NCBI GenBank assembly: GCA_012295275.1
Contig: CM022677.1
Location: 468,408-515,907, forward strand
Length of the DNA: 47,500 nucleotides
Direction: 5' to 3'
Source of the DNA: Chrysomallon squamiferum
Lineage: Eukaryota > Mollusca > Gastropoda > Neomphalida > Peltospiridae
This document shows positions 11,900 to 25,200 of this stretch, one piece after another (within the stretch, counting starts at the first letter, position 1; each line of letters begins with the position of its first letter). The translations under genes were made by a program, and so were the position numbers. The notes under the pieces are model-generated. The model made no database searches. It worked only from the letters and a program-made list of their open reading frames with translations, and was not told where the DNA came from.

Positions 11900-13550
11900 T
11901 TTGGCACACATTAAGATGGGGAGAAGTGATACCACTTCATTTGATACCAGATCTGGAAAACACAAAAGTTGTAATTCTCTCGCAGCCCAGCAGACGATAT
12001 ACACATGATGTTGCCATGATACCAGAACTTCTCCATTTAGGTATTTCACAGTTTGTCTGTATGTCTGTAAAAATTACATACGATTTGTAAACATTAGTTT
12101 ATTGGTTATGTAAAATGCCCTCGTCGCAGATTTGAGCTTCCTATTTTTTTTTTTTTGTGACTTTATCAATATTTTGTAACAACCTTTGGACACCAAATGG
12201 ATTATCGAAACGAGTTAAATCGAACAAACAAACAACAACAAAGATAATACATAATAAGGAACAAATTAAAAAAAAAATCTGGAATGACATCATTTTACAG
12301 GAAGATATTATTAAAATTTATTTCCTTGAAGAGAGAAAGTAGATGGTTATTAATAATAAAAATTATTTATGTTCTGGTATGTCTGTGTAGAATGTCATCA
12401 AATCCTGCGTAGTTTAAAAAAAGAAAGAAAACAATTGTCAAAATTAAACGAAACAGTATCTGGGTGTTTTTTCCCACTCTGTTTGCAGTCTTATTAGTAA
12501 CTGTATATACTGACAGTTAGTTATTTACTACCAAATTTCTGTCATAATGCTACCCGATTTATACGATCAGCCAGTTTCATTCATCTGCAGTCATAAATGA
12601 AACCAGTTTTCATTTCGTGTCGTATTTCATCAGTAATTTTGTATTTTCTATGCAGCTATATTTAAAACAATGTAAAATAAAAAAAACTTTTACTGCTATT
12701 CAGCTTGGTACGATGTGACAACCTCATTAGTGCCTCTCTGCCAGACTTGTTTTTAATTGTAATTTTGTTTTCTTTGAAGTGAATTATAGAATATTCACTA
12801 AATCTTTATTTTTATATGCCCCTTAAAGCAGAATGTCTGCTACATTTTATCTGAAATATCTTATTATATTACGATAATATTTATTTAGTTATCTTGTATA
12901 ATCATGTTTATAATTTATATTTTTACAGTCCTTAACTCTTTACGTAATTAATGACAGAAAATAGGGTTAAACACACAAAAACTAAATAGCAGAGCGTATG
13001 CAGATGAGCACGGGCTAGTAAGAAGCTGTTTTATATAATTAGGGGAAGTTCCGTTATTTAATAAACTAAGAAACACTGGGGTTTAAGTAACTGAAAATTG
13101 GTATTAAAAGCTTCAAAGTAAATTCAGAAAGGCTATCTGCAGAGTTGTACCTATTCGTGTATAATTAGTCACACGCGTTTTGAACGAGATCTCTTTGATC
13201 AGTGCCATTATTGAGAGTCTTTGTCTGCACAAGACAAAGGAAAACGAAGACAATGGTTATTATGGTTTAATGTTTTGTATATGTAACATACATCTTGAAT
13301 GATTGAAGATGGCTAAATCTATTAGTTGAATTTTTGATAGAGCTATTCTGTGGTAGAAACTTACATTTATAAAACCAAAGATAACGTATTTTAATAAGTA
13401 AAAGATTGTTTAGAAAGATCAAGTAACCAACTGAGCTGAATTAGTTTTGTATTATTTGTCAACGCTATTTGCTTTGATAACGTATCGTCGAATCGTACGA
13501 TTTTAACTATGTAACTATATATTACCCTTGAGGGTTAATTTGTGTAAACA

Positions 13551-13588
<38 letters not shown>

Positions 13589-14767
13589 AAACAATTATCC
13601 ATACTGAATTCGTGTTTGTGTTATTGTTCTCTTGTGGATACAGAATAGTCATTTAATAGTTAAGCTGTCTGAGATAAGTAACACCTTGTCACGTGATGCT
13701 ATTATAGTCTGCTACCCTTTCAGGTACTAATACCACTCAGACTAGTCACATGACATATGACACTACCTAAAATCCTTTAAGTTAGCATCTCAGAAAACTT
13801 ATCACCCAACTCCTTGTAATGTCAAAATTAACTTAAGATTAAAAAAGAAGAAATCACAACATAATGAACGTTTGTAAGATTATGTAAAATGTTTCAATTT
13901 GACGAAACTTGTGCATTTTGAGTTTCACAAATGTCTAATTTTGAACTGTTGCCATTATCTTTGAATTCAGCTTACGTTAACACGTCACACAGCAAACTGC
14001 CTAAATAACAAGTTGGTATTTGCTTCATTAATTAAACTTTTACCTGTCTGTGTATCAATTTCAGGTGCTGATTTATACAGGTATTTGGAAGACGCGCCAG
14101 AGCGTGTTGTTGTCATCATCAGCGCTGACCTCGCACACACGCATCTCAGCACTGACCCATACGTCTACTCCAACGCATCAGAGCCATTCGACCATGTAAG
14201 TACAACCATGGTACAGTCGTGCTTGAACCTTTTAATAACATTTTAAAATTTCACCAGAACAACTGTATCAAAGCAGATATGTTTTGTAATAGCACCTGAG
14301 CATATTTTTATATTTATGATTAGTAGGTGTTAAACAGGCTTATTTATTTGTTTGAATTAATGAATGTGACTGACGTTTGGAAGAATTTCTAAAACGATTT
14401 ATGTTTAATGTTATGGGTAGGAAAGAACATGCTGTAACTGTTTTGTCTTCAGTGTTGAAAGACTTGTGTGATTAGTACATAACTGATCACAGTTTGTTTT
14501 TGTTTCATTAATACAGTTGTCACGATGGTTCTCATTTTTTGAATATTTCAGGCTGTTGGTGAGTGGGCAGCGACTCTGGACGGCATGTTGCTGTTGAACA
14601 GAGCGGCTGGACTAGTCGATCGCGCGCTGTCGTGTGGTTACACGGGTCTAGTCATGTTACATGGTCTGTTAGAAACTGCCGGGCTGTCGTCATGGTTACC
14701 AAACGTTTTAGCGAACTGTCACCCAAGTTACTATAGTGTGATGGTAGCATCATTCGTTCAGAGATGA
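11052..14767 (+). CDS. LigB-like (class III extradiol dioxygenase / MEMO-like) gene copy 2, intact
   Basis: The joined exons 11052-11506, 11916-12040, 14065-14195 and 14552-14767 give 308 residues with consistent phases (2, 1, 0). LigB-family proteins bind iron or another metal through two His and a Glu and use a further His for ring cleavage. Candidates here are His28 (PHGG), His77 (STPHG), His218 (SADLAHTH) and Glu278 (HGLLE). WGEVIPLH at 153-160 also fits the family. Residues 1-18 are hydrophobic, and sequons at 39, 42, 90, 115, 136 and 230 with the NCNCPPCC cluster suggest secretion. This is the only copy with short introns and no lesion. The substrate is unknown, and a MEMO-like non-enzymatic role is possible. 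The start is the first ATG after an in-frame TAG. Confidence 0.87.
11916..12040 (+). CDS. Copy 2 exon B
   Basis: This 125-bp exon is bounded by TTAAG|A and CATTTAG|GTATTT. It encodes residues 153-193 beginning WGEVIPLHLIPD. The acceptor is preceded by a (TTTA)n tract rather than a normal pyrimidine run. Confidence 0.9.
12041..14064 (+). other. Copy 2 intron 2
   Basis: This 2.0-kb intron has no mobile element in it and serves as the empty reference for the insertions in copies 1 and 3. It includes a (TA)n tract at 13,553-13,580. No gene was seen. Confidence 0.8.
13192..13202 (+). other. Empty target site for retrotransposon E1/E2
   Basis: TCTTTGATCAG occurs once here, between GAACGAGATC and TGCCATTATTGAG. 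In copy 3 the same word flanks E2 on both sides (17,981 and 26,097), and in copy 1 it follows E1. It therefore marks the uninterrupted intron. Confidence 0.85.
14065..14195 (+). CDS. Copy 2 exon C
   Basis: It encodes residues 194-237. ISADLAHTH carries the likely catalytic His218 with His220 nearby. It then reads DPYVYSNASEPFDH. Most copies have Gly where copy 2 has Val227. The donor is GTAAGT. Confidence 0.9.
14552..14767 (+). CDS. Copy 2 exon D
   Basis: It encodes residues 238-308, ending SFVQR. Glu241 and Glu278 are possible third metal ligands. Copy 2 differs from the others with NCHPSYYSV in place of NYHPSYYGM. Confidence 0.9.
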   Translation, partial: AVGEWAATLDGMLLLNRAAGLVDRALSCGYTGLVMLHGLLETAGLSSWLPNVLANCHPSYYSVMVASFVQR

Positions 14768-15398
14768 AAACGAAACATTTCATATTGAAATGAAGACAAA
14801 TGATACAACACCAACAACGACAATAATAATTATAATAATTATCATGATGTTGAAAATGATGGTAATAATAAATAATAACAACAACAACAATGGATATTTA
14901 GCTGTGCAGCATTGGTTTAATAATGATGATGATGGTAATAATACACTTTGATGTTACTCCAAAGCAACCATGTAGTCTTCTATAAATCTGTTTTAAAGAA
15001 CGTTTTTCTAAAACAATGTATTGATACAAACTACTGTGATGCATCACTTAACGTTTCATGTACACGCCCTTTGTCCAGAAAAATAACAAGAAAATAATGG
15101 TAATAATGATGCTGCAGCTGCAGCTGCTGCTGCTGATGATGATGATGACAAGACAAACAAATACATAAAAGAAGAAAAAACAAAAACAACATCAATAAAA
15201 AATTAACTATGGGGACAAATCAGAAAACCAAGTCTTATAAATTAACAAGGCGATAATAGAAATTTTTAATTCCTATCGACTACCATTATACAAATAATTT
15301 ACTATTTCCTTCAGATGTATTGTTGCTCTTTAAGGAAAAACACAGAACGGCAGGTAACTCTAGAGTCATATGATTTAAGAACGAAATAGAAAGTCGAG
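14768..15398 (+). other. Spacer between copies 2 and 3 (shortened)
   Basis: This spacer is about 350 bases shorter than the one before copy 2. It joins the exon D 3' flank (near 14,915) to a point inside the upstream block and lacks the segment corresponding to 10,225-10,565. It holds triplet microsatellites (15,108-15,145) and the same conserved upstream ORF at 15,315. If the missing segment held a promoter, copy 3 would lack it. Confidence 0.7.
14867..14872 (+). terminator. Candidate polyadenylation signal, copy 2
   Basis: AATAAA lies 100 bases after the copy 2 stop, in an AAT-rich stretch, matching the positions after copies 1 and 3. Confidence 0.4.
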
Positions 15399-15853
15399 AT
15401 GTCTTTTGCAATTGTGATTGTGTTTTTCACATCACTTGATTTATCTTTCTCCAAACTACTGGCCGGGTTCGTTCTGCCGCACGGCGGAATTGCTCTGGAT
15501 CCGAAACATTTCAATACAACCAACCACACAGCAAAACAAGAAGCGTGGAAAATTCACGAAGCCTGCAAAACTGTCGATCAGACGATTCTGTCTTTATCGC
15601 CCGATATACTTTTTCTGAGCACGCCCCATGGTATTTCTGACTTAAATAACTTTGTGTTCTATTTAAATCCCACAGGAGAAGGCTTTGCAGATACTGATAA
15701 TTGCAACTGTCCTCCTTGTTGTTATAAAGTAACCGCTAATCTTTCTAGCCAACTTTCGGAAGACATCGTAAATAAATTTGGCTCTGCTCGGAATATTTCG
15801 GGATTAAGCGGTTATGGTCCACCCGGTAAAAGCGATGAAGCATTTCCATTGAG
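15399..15853 (+). CDS. Copy 3 exon A
   Basis: It encodes residues 1-151, with a hydrophobic start MSFAIVIVFF, PHGG at His28, STPHG at His77 and sequons NTT, NHT, NLS and NIS. The donor GTGAGA is intact. It differs from copy 2 at about ten residues. Confidence 0.88.
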
Positions 15854-16215
15854 GTGAGAAATAGCATGCATGTAAAAATTAGAATAAACACTTCTTTTTT
15901 AAATTAGCATAGACTAATAATACTGACAGCAAGAAAACATTATCGTATAAAAATATAGTTATTGATACACCAATTTCTGTTTTCGATTAATGCAAAGTCT
16001 CACAAAAGACTGAGGACCCACAATATGCCGTTTTCGAAACGTACAGTACATAAAAATTATATATTTATTTGCAATCCTATTGATAATATATTATACAGAA
16101 ATGTTTCTATATATTTTATCCCAAAACTGACATTATTTATAAATACTCTTGTAAAGTAGAGTCATACAATTTTTTCTTTTAAATTTCATTTTCTTGTATT
16201 CATTTTGTTACATAT

Positions 16216-16254
<39 letters not shown>

Positions 16255-19200
16255 TTTGGCACACATTAAGATGGGGAGAAGTGATCCCACTTCATTTGAT
16301 ACCAGATCTGGAAAACACAAAAGTTGTAATTCTCTCGCAGCCCAGCAGACGATATACACATGATGTTGCCATGATATCAGAACTTCTCCATTTAGGTATT
16401 TCACTGTTTGTCTGTATGTCTGTAAAAATTACATACGATTTGTAAACATTAGTTTATTGGTTATGTAAAATGCCCTCGTCGCAGATTTGAGCTTCCTGGC
16501 TTTTTTTTTGTTTGACTTTATCAATATTTTGTAACAACTTTTGGACAATGTCTGTATAGAATGGATTATCGTAGTTTAAAAAAGAAAAGAAAACAGTTAA
16601 ATCGAAGAAACAAAACAACAACAGTTAGTTATTTACTACTAAATTTCTGTCAAATAATAATCAAATTCAGATTAAAATAAATAAACTTTATGACATCATT
16701 TTAAGCATGGAAGATGTTATTATTAATGTATTTTCTTTTCTTGATAAAGTAGATGGTTAACTCCATAATAATTAAAAAAGGCTATTTATGTGCTGGAATG
16801 TCTTTATGAAAACGAGAATTCAGTCAGGGGGAAACCAAATGTTTTCTATTCTTTTTTTTTACGGACGAGTATGGTAAGCAATTGTCTATTCTTATTTTGA
16901 ACCTGTGTCATGTATCATTTCTTATCAATAAAATTTAATGTTTTAATCTGTCCTCCGTGCAGATTCTTATTTTGTCTTGGTTCCCTTTATAACCTTACTC
17001 GTATCATTAATCAAAATGATTTAAACGTATGTTTTATAATGTATTATTATCAAGTCACCTGTATATCATAATTAAATAATTAATGTAAACCTTAACTTGT
17101 ATAGTGGATAGGTAGACTTACTGATTTATATAGTTTGCTGTCATTTTAGCGTTTATATTCCTTGTTAGGTGGCCATTAAAGCACCTTGTTACCGTAGACT
17201 GAGCCTTAATAAAACATCCAAGGTGTTTAAAGGTGTGAGCCCCGTGACAGTCGTCTCTTTATAACACTCCACAGTGAACCATCATAACACATTTCTGAAC
17301 AGCAGTATTTAAACATACTCTAATTAATACGCATTGTAAAATTACCCGATTTATACCATCAGCCAGTTTCATTCATCTGCAGTCATAAAGCAAACCAGTT
17401 TTCATTTTGTGTCGTATTTCATGAGTAAAGTTTGTATTTTCTATGCAGCTATATTTAAAAGAAAGTAAAATAAAAAAACGTTCACTGCTAATCAGCTTGG
17501 TACGGTGTGACAACCTCATTAGTGCCTCTTTGCCAGACTTGTTTTTAACTATAATTTTGTTTTCTTTGTAGTGAATTATAGAATATTCACTAAATCTTTA
17601 TTTTTATATGTCCGTTAAAGTAGAATGTCTGCTACATTTTATCTTAAATATCTTATTATATTACGATAATATTTATTTAGCTATCTTGTATAATCATGTT
17701 TATAATTTATATTTTTACAGTCGTTAACTGTTTACCTAATTAATGACAGAAAATAGGGTTAAATACACAAAAACTAAATGTAGCGTATGCAGATGTACAT
17801 GGGCTATTTAGAAGCTGTTTTATATAATTAGGGGAAGTTCCGTTATTTAATAAACTAAGAAACACTGAGGTTTAAGAAACTGAAAATTGGTATTAAAAGC
17901 TTCAAAGTAAATTGAGAAAGGCTATCTGCAGAGTTGTAGCTATTGGTGTATAAGTATCGGCACGCGTTTTGAACGAGATCTCTTTGATTAGTCAGATTCG
18001 TTACTTTTTTTCGTCAGATTCGCTCCAGATTCGCTCCAAAGATTCCGTTTTTCTACACAAGGAATAATTTTCAAATTTCTCACTTGGGATTGCCTTTCAT
18101 TTATTCTTGCAAATTCGTTCCATTTGTGTGCACTTGATACGAATACTTGGGAAAAGCGCTTTTAGGATTACGTTATACACGATCGCTAAATAGCAAAAGT
18201 AATTGAGATCTGACCAATCAACGACGAGCTAGCGTCAGCCAATAGAAATCCAGTCTCAACAACAACCTGTCGACTAATCAAATTCGAGATATCTCCAACC
18301 AATCAGAATCCACAGTCGCAACAGCAACCCGACGACGGAAGGAACAAGCATTACTGCCAGCAATCGGGGATTATTTGTTTATCTGTTGAATTTCCCAAAT
18401 TAGGATTCCACTTCAAATTCGAACTTAGAACATTCGACATCAAATTTGGTAAGAAAAGGAATCCTATCCTCCCAGCACGTCATAATTACTTTCCCAGCAC
18501 GAAACTTTAAAACTCCCTCTTATCTCTCCATTTATCAACCTCAAACCCTCTCCCCCAGTGCTAATTTTGTCAAATATTTTAAATTTGTGTATTCTAATTT
18601 GTGTATTACTTTCATATATATAAATATGAATATATAATTATTATTTAAATGTTAAATTTTTCGGATTATTATTATCAAAATTAAATTTAAATAGATAACT
18701 TTGTTTATTGCTCTTTTTCTGTAGTGTCATTACTGTTGAAATTTTAATTATATTAAATATTTAATTTATTTAAAAAAAAAAAATAAATAAATAATAATAA
18801 TTAACCAATTCTGTACTAAATAAAAATGGCCGATACAAACAAATCCGTCGGCACGGGTATCACCGAAAACGACAACCAGAACGAGGTTTCCCCCAAAAAA
18901 CTCTGCGGAACGGAGGGGGAACTACCACACGTGGAATCTCTTGGCTCCCCGGACGACAGTGACAACGGAAATGTATCTGACAACTCTGCGGAGGACACCA
19001 TATACGTGGGACTGGTAGAGACGACACCTGACCGCTCCCCCCGCCCCAACCTGTCCAATCCCCCAGACTGTAACCAAATCTTCAACTGGCCCACAAATGC
19101 CCCAACCGGACTGACCACCATTCCGGAGTCCCCACAACAAAAAAACAAAAATAAAAAAATAAAAACCCACCCAACTGTCCATTCCCCCCCAGAACAGGCT

Positions 19201-22200
19201 CCAGTCAGGACATCAAACAGATTTTCAGCCCTGGACATGCTGAGCATTGCTGTTCCCCAACAGGGCTCGCACAAATCTCTGAAATTGTCAGACAGCCCCC
19301 CTAGGCCCGCTATGTCCTCAATCCCCGGGCTGAGACGGGTATTGTTTAATAAAAGAAACCAGTCTCTGTACGAACCTTCTTTCAGTCCGTCTGTGTTGGA
19401 CGAAGGCTGTCATGAGATCTTCATCAGGGCCGAGTCGGACAGCCATGGAACATGGAACTGATGCCCAACCCCATAGAGTGTCAAAAGGTGTGTGTCACAC
19501 TAGAGAGGTGTACAAAGGAACCTCATGAAAGGAGAGGACCCACACCCGGAAAACCCACAAATCCCGATACCCCCATCGGACAGGCTTACTCGCAGGACAA
19601 AACAAGCAGCCAAGCCATCCATAGACAAATGGACAAGACGGTGGCTTACGGCACCTGGGGGGATGCACTTTCACTGCAGAACCCCTAAAACAGACAAACA
19701 TCAAAAAAACAAAAACAAAAAAAGAAACAGAAACTAGTCACGGAAACAACAAAACAGACACCAAACAGAAACGATTTCTTAGCAACACGAACCAAAACAA
19801 ATCCGACCACACAGAGACAAAAATAAAAGCACCGACATGACAACCCCACGAAACAAACTCCCCAACACTCCCCCAAAGTAGTAATCAACACAGAGACAAA
19901 AATACAAGCACCGACATGACAACCCCACGAAACAAACTCCCCAACACTCCCCCAAAGTAGTAATCAACACAGAGACAGAAATACAAGCACCGACATGACA
20001 ACCCCACGAAACAAACTCCCCAACACTCCCCCAAAGTAGTAATCAACACAGAGACAGAAATACAAGCACCGACATGACAACCCCACGAAACAACAAACTC
20101 CCCAACACTCCCCAAAGTAGTAATCAACACAGAGACAGAAATACAAGCACCGACATGACAACCCCACCCCAAACAAACAAAAACAAACTCCCCAACACTC
20201 CCCAAAAAATAAACACAGTAGTAATCAACACAGAGACAGAAATACAAGCACCGACATGACAAACCCCACGAAACAAACTCCCCAACACTCCCCAAAGTAG
20301 TAATCAACACAGAGACAGAAATACAAACACCGACATGACAACCCCACGAAACAAACTCCCCAACACTCCCCCAAAGTAGTAATCAACACAGAGACAGAAA
20401 TACAAACACCGACATGACAACCCCACGAAACAAACTCCCCAACACTCCCCCAAAGTAGTAATCAACACAGAGACAGAAATACAAGCACCGACATGACAAC
20501 CCCACGAAACAAACTCCCCAACACTCCCCCAAAGTAGTAATCAACACAGAGACAAACATACAAGCACCGACATGACAACCCCACGAAACAAACTCCCCAA
20601 CACTCCCCCAAAGTAGTAATCAACACAGAGACAGAAATACAAGCACCGACATGACAACCCCACGAAACAAACTCCCCAACACTCCCCCAAAGTAGTAATC
20701 AACACAGAGGAGTTTCCGCTCCTCACCCTGACGCCGGGTAGACCCTGGCCAAGAGATTTCCTATACACAAACGTACCTATATACAACTGGACGGGCAAAC
20801 TCCACACCTCAACAACAAAACAACACCCCACAAAAAAACACCCACTACACAACACAAAGGGTACACGCAACAGCAACAACAACCACCACAACAACAGACC
20901 ACTCCTTAAGAAAACTGATAAAAATAAAATCGGGCAAAGAAACGACAAAACAAATACTAGAAACGCTAAAGAAAGAAAACCCAGACGTGATGATTCAGAA
21001 CATCACGATCTGGAACAACGGCTACTGGGATGTGCTTCTGTCTGCCACAACAAAAGCAGAGCACATCCTATTCCAGCAGAAACAATTCAAACTGCTGGCC
21101 TTTGAGGCACACCCCATAAAATGCGCCCAGTGCCAGAGATGGGGACATAATATTAAAAAATGCAGGTCGTTGAGGGGACACCCAATTTGTTTCAGGTGTG
21201 GGGGCAGACACCCCAAGAAAACGCCTGACAACCCGTGCCGTGAACCCATCCAGTGCGCAAACTGCAACGACCGACACCACACACACAGCCACCTATGTGC
21301 GGCCTACCAAAACGCACTGAAACACCTGGAGGCCAAAAACACTCCACTCGTCAGCCACACACTCATACACACCAGCCCCCAGGACAAACAAGAAACAAAC
21401 AGAAATGGACGGAATAATTAAGAAAGACAGCCCAGTCACAACCCTCCAGCTACTCAGAGTTGTCACTGGCCTATTCCTAGACGGATTTCTACGGTCCTCC
21501 AACCACAACTCCAATAACAGATCGGATGCAGACATAAAGAAAGCCACTGTGGCAGCATGTCAGACAGAAACACCTGGGACTACCGCTGTAACTTGACTCT
21601 GTGCTCACACAATCAATGAATTACTACTAAAACAACATCAACACCGAGAACACCAAACAAGTGAAATAAACCCATCCAAAATACACGCAATCTCCAAGGC
21701 TAGCAAACTCCTACACATCAGACATGGGAGACAAACAAAACATTAAACATAAAGAAGCTCAAGGCCTTAACATCCTACAATGGAATGCCAAAGGCCTCAA
21801 ATCAAGAGGTCATGGCGACGAACTCAAACACTACATAATTAACTCTAATATACAGATAGACATAATAAGAAACCTGGATCACCAACACACAAACACGGAA
21901 GAACCAACTCTTCCAAAACTTTAACATTCCAGGATTCTTTGGCTTCTTTCACAACACTAACTGCACCACGAGAGGAGGAGTAGCAACTTATGTCAGAAAT
22001 GAACTATCCTACTCACGTATCCCACTAACCAATCACCACTCAGCATAGAGACACTTGGGATAACAATCCATGGCCAGGCTGAAGACATTAACGTTTTCAA
22101 CTACTACACTCACCCAGGCAAAAATCACTACAACATAACACTAGAACACTACACTAAAAGCATTCCCTCTAAATATATCGACAACTCCATCATACTAGGG

Positions 22201-25200
22201 GACTTCAACAGCAGAAACCACCTATGGGGATCCTCTAGTACATGCAAACAGGGAACCATCATCGAAAAATTTACGGATCTTAACAAACACATATGTCTAA
22301 ACGATGGCACGCCAACCTTCCTATCAGACGTATACAACACCTGGTCATGTTTTGATATCTCAACAGTGTCTGAAAAAATAGCCTCTAAATGTGAATGGAC
22401 AGTCCTTAACAATCTCAATAGCGATCACCTACCAATACTAATCTCATACAACACTGAAAATAACTGGAAAGAGGTACCAATAAACAAACACAAATGGAAC
22501 TTCACGAAAGCCAACTGGACTGAATTTAAAAAGCAATGTCTGGAAACAGAACCCAAACTCATTCGAAGCAATAATATTGACACTTTTAACCAACATTTAA
22601 CTGACAGAATAATTAGCATTGCCAATAAAACTATTCCAAATTCTAATTGTAAATACAAAAATAATTCAGTCCCTTGGTGGAGTGAAGAACTAAAACTCCT
22701 TACAAAGGCACGCAACAAACATCGCAAAACATATCAAAAAAATAACTCAGCAACCAACCTCGCAAACCTCAAAATGAGTAAAAACAAAGTCTCACAAGCC
22801 TGATAAATGCAAAAAAAAAAAAAACGAATCGTGGAAAACCTTTTGCACCTCTATCAACAAAAACACGTCTAGTAAGGAAATTTGGGCCAGAATTAAACGC
22901 ATACAAGGGAAACCAATTAGCAAGAACACACTACTAGTCCGTAACAAAAACTTCCATACAAACAAAGAGAAGGCCGCTGCTCTGGGAGATGTCTATAAAA
23001 ACAACTCGAGTACAAACAACTTTCCCCCCAAATTTCGAAAAATTAAAAATAAATTAGAAACAGTAAACAAAATCCTACCTGACTCAAAAACCTCAGAAAC
23101 GAAATACAATATTCCCTTCACACTCCAAGAAATGACAGCGACTTTCTCCGACCGTAAAGGAACAGACCCCGGGCCAGACAAATTCTCCTACCTGTTCTTT
23201 CAAAACATGCCCACAGACATGCTAAATCTATTTCTGGAACTCTATAACACTATCTGGAAGGACGGATACCTTCCCCTGAAATGGAAGCATGATGAAGTCT
23301 TCAGCCTTCCAAAACAGGGTAAGGACCTTTCCAACCCTTCCAACTATCGTCCTATCTCACTAACGTCCTGTGTCTGCAAAACCATGGAGGCTATGGTCAA
23401 CACACGCTTAACACACCTTATTGAAAAAAAAAAAACTAATTTCGACCTTTCAAAGTGGCTTCAGAAAGAACCACTCCACAAGCGACCACATAACCAGATT
23501 ACAATCTAAAATCTCCGAATCTTTGTTTACTGGACAAAAAGTTGTAGGAGTGTTTGTTGACATAGAAAAAGCCTATGATATGGGATGGAGACATGGTCTT
23601 CTAATCAAAGTCTACAACATGGGCATGTTCGGCTGTATAGAAGCATTCTTGAAAACCAGATCCTTTACGGTCAATGTAGACGAAAACTTCTCAGACAGCT
23701 TGGATTTGGAGAATGGAATCCCACAGGGTTCAGTTATCGCCCCTACTCTTTTGAGCATTTTTATTAATGACCTAGCACATACTCTAGCCACTAACTCGAA
23801 AACTGCAACTAAGCTTAGTATAGGACTATTTGCGGATGATACTGCCTTTTGGCGTGCTGGAAACTGTCTTAAACAAATCAAAACAGATATGCAAAAAGAC
23901 TTAAATAACTTAAAGTCACTATCTCCCAATCCAAGACTGTCACCATAACCTTTGGGAGAAACGCTAACAAGAAACACAATACAATAGACCTTCATTACAA
24001 CAAAACAAAAATCCCACAAGTAAACGCCGTCAAATTCCTGGGAGTCACCTTTGACAGGTGCCTTACCTTCAAACAACACATGACCAACACACTCAACACA
24101 TGCACAAAATACATGAATTTACTGAACGTGCTTTCGAACGCCAAATGGGGAGCTGACAGAAAATCTCTCTTGATGGTGTTCGAAGCACTAGTAGTGTCAA
24201 GACTCCAGTATGGGTCCCAGGCGTTCAGCGTGTGTCTGAATACCAACTAAACCGACTGGACACGGTATACAACAAGGCACTAAGAATTGTTGCCAGGGTC
24301 TTCCCAGACACACCGACGGATAGTCTGTTTGTGGAACCCGACGCAGCACACAGTGTCTCAAACACTGGTTCAAAATCAAAAATCTAATCCCCACCCATCC
24401 CATAAACACAGTAATCCCAAACAGCCTACCCTACATCAACGACAGAGAAGCATCACTTGACATCACACACAGGACAGCAAACAGACTAAACCTACAGGAC
24501 CTAGAACTCGAAAACAACCCTCCACCCTCAGAACCCCCATGGACAATAAAACAACTAGACATACCTCTAACGCTTAGACAGGAAGTATCGAAGACGGAAC
24601 ACGACCCATTTAAAAACGTAATTTTTAGAGCAGCATTAAGCGACCACTACTCGGACTTCATACAGGTCTATACAGACGGCTCCAAAGACCCTCTAACGGG
24701 AAGAACAGGCATGGCCTTTCATGTCAGGCAGGAATTACCCGACCCACCCTTCAACTACAGAGGTAGACTGACCAACAACCTATCCGTCTTTACTACGGAA
24801 CTAATAGCTATTCTCTCAGCACTTAAATGGGTTCTAACTCAAACTTATGTTACAAACACGAAAAAGAAATACCTCATACTGACTGACTCCCTCAGCTCAT
24901 TGCATCTCCAAAAACATACAACAACGCGACGCTAGCAAAAACAAAAACATACAACAACGCGACGCTAGCAAAAACAAAAACATACAACAACGCGACGCTA
25001 ACAACATCAAAAACATACAACAACGCGACGCTAGCAACAACAAAAACATACAACAACGCGACGCTAACAACAACAAAAACATACAACAACGCGACGCTAA
25101 CAACAACAAAAACATACAACAACGCGACGCTAACAACAACAACGCGACGCTAACAACAACAAAAACATACAACAACGCGACGCTAACAACAACAAAAACA

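Noticed and set aside
15962-16159. 65-residue intron 1 ORF recurring at 1,026, 26,323, 39,645 and 40,382
   Set aside because: It recurs only because the intron was duplicated recently. In copy 2, the intact gene, the same stretch lacks the start codon and has an in-frame TAA.
18446-18637. 63-residue ORF upstream of E2 ORF1
   Set aside because: It lies in the AT-rich leader, has no coding features and cannot be checked in E1, which lacks this region.
19885-20310. Minus-strand ORFs over 19,685-20,948 with repeated CRCLYFCLCV
   Set aside because: They are shadows of the 79-bp minisatellite in the retrotransposon ORF1.
19808-20708. CRISPR-like regular repeats
   Set aside because: Units are head-to-tail with no unique spacers, lie inside a retrotransposon and the genome is eukaryotic.
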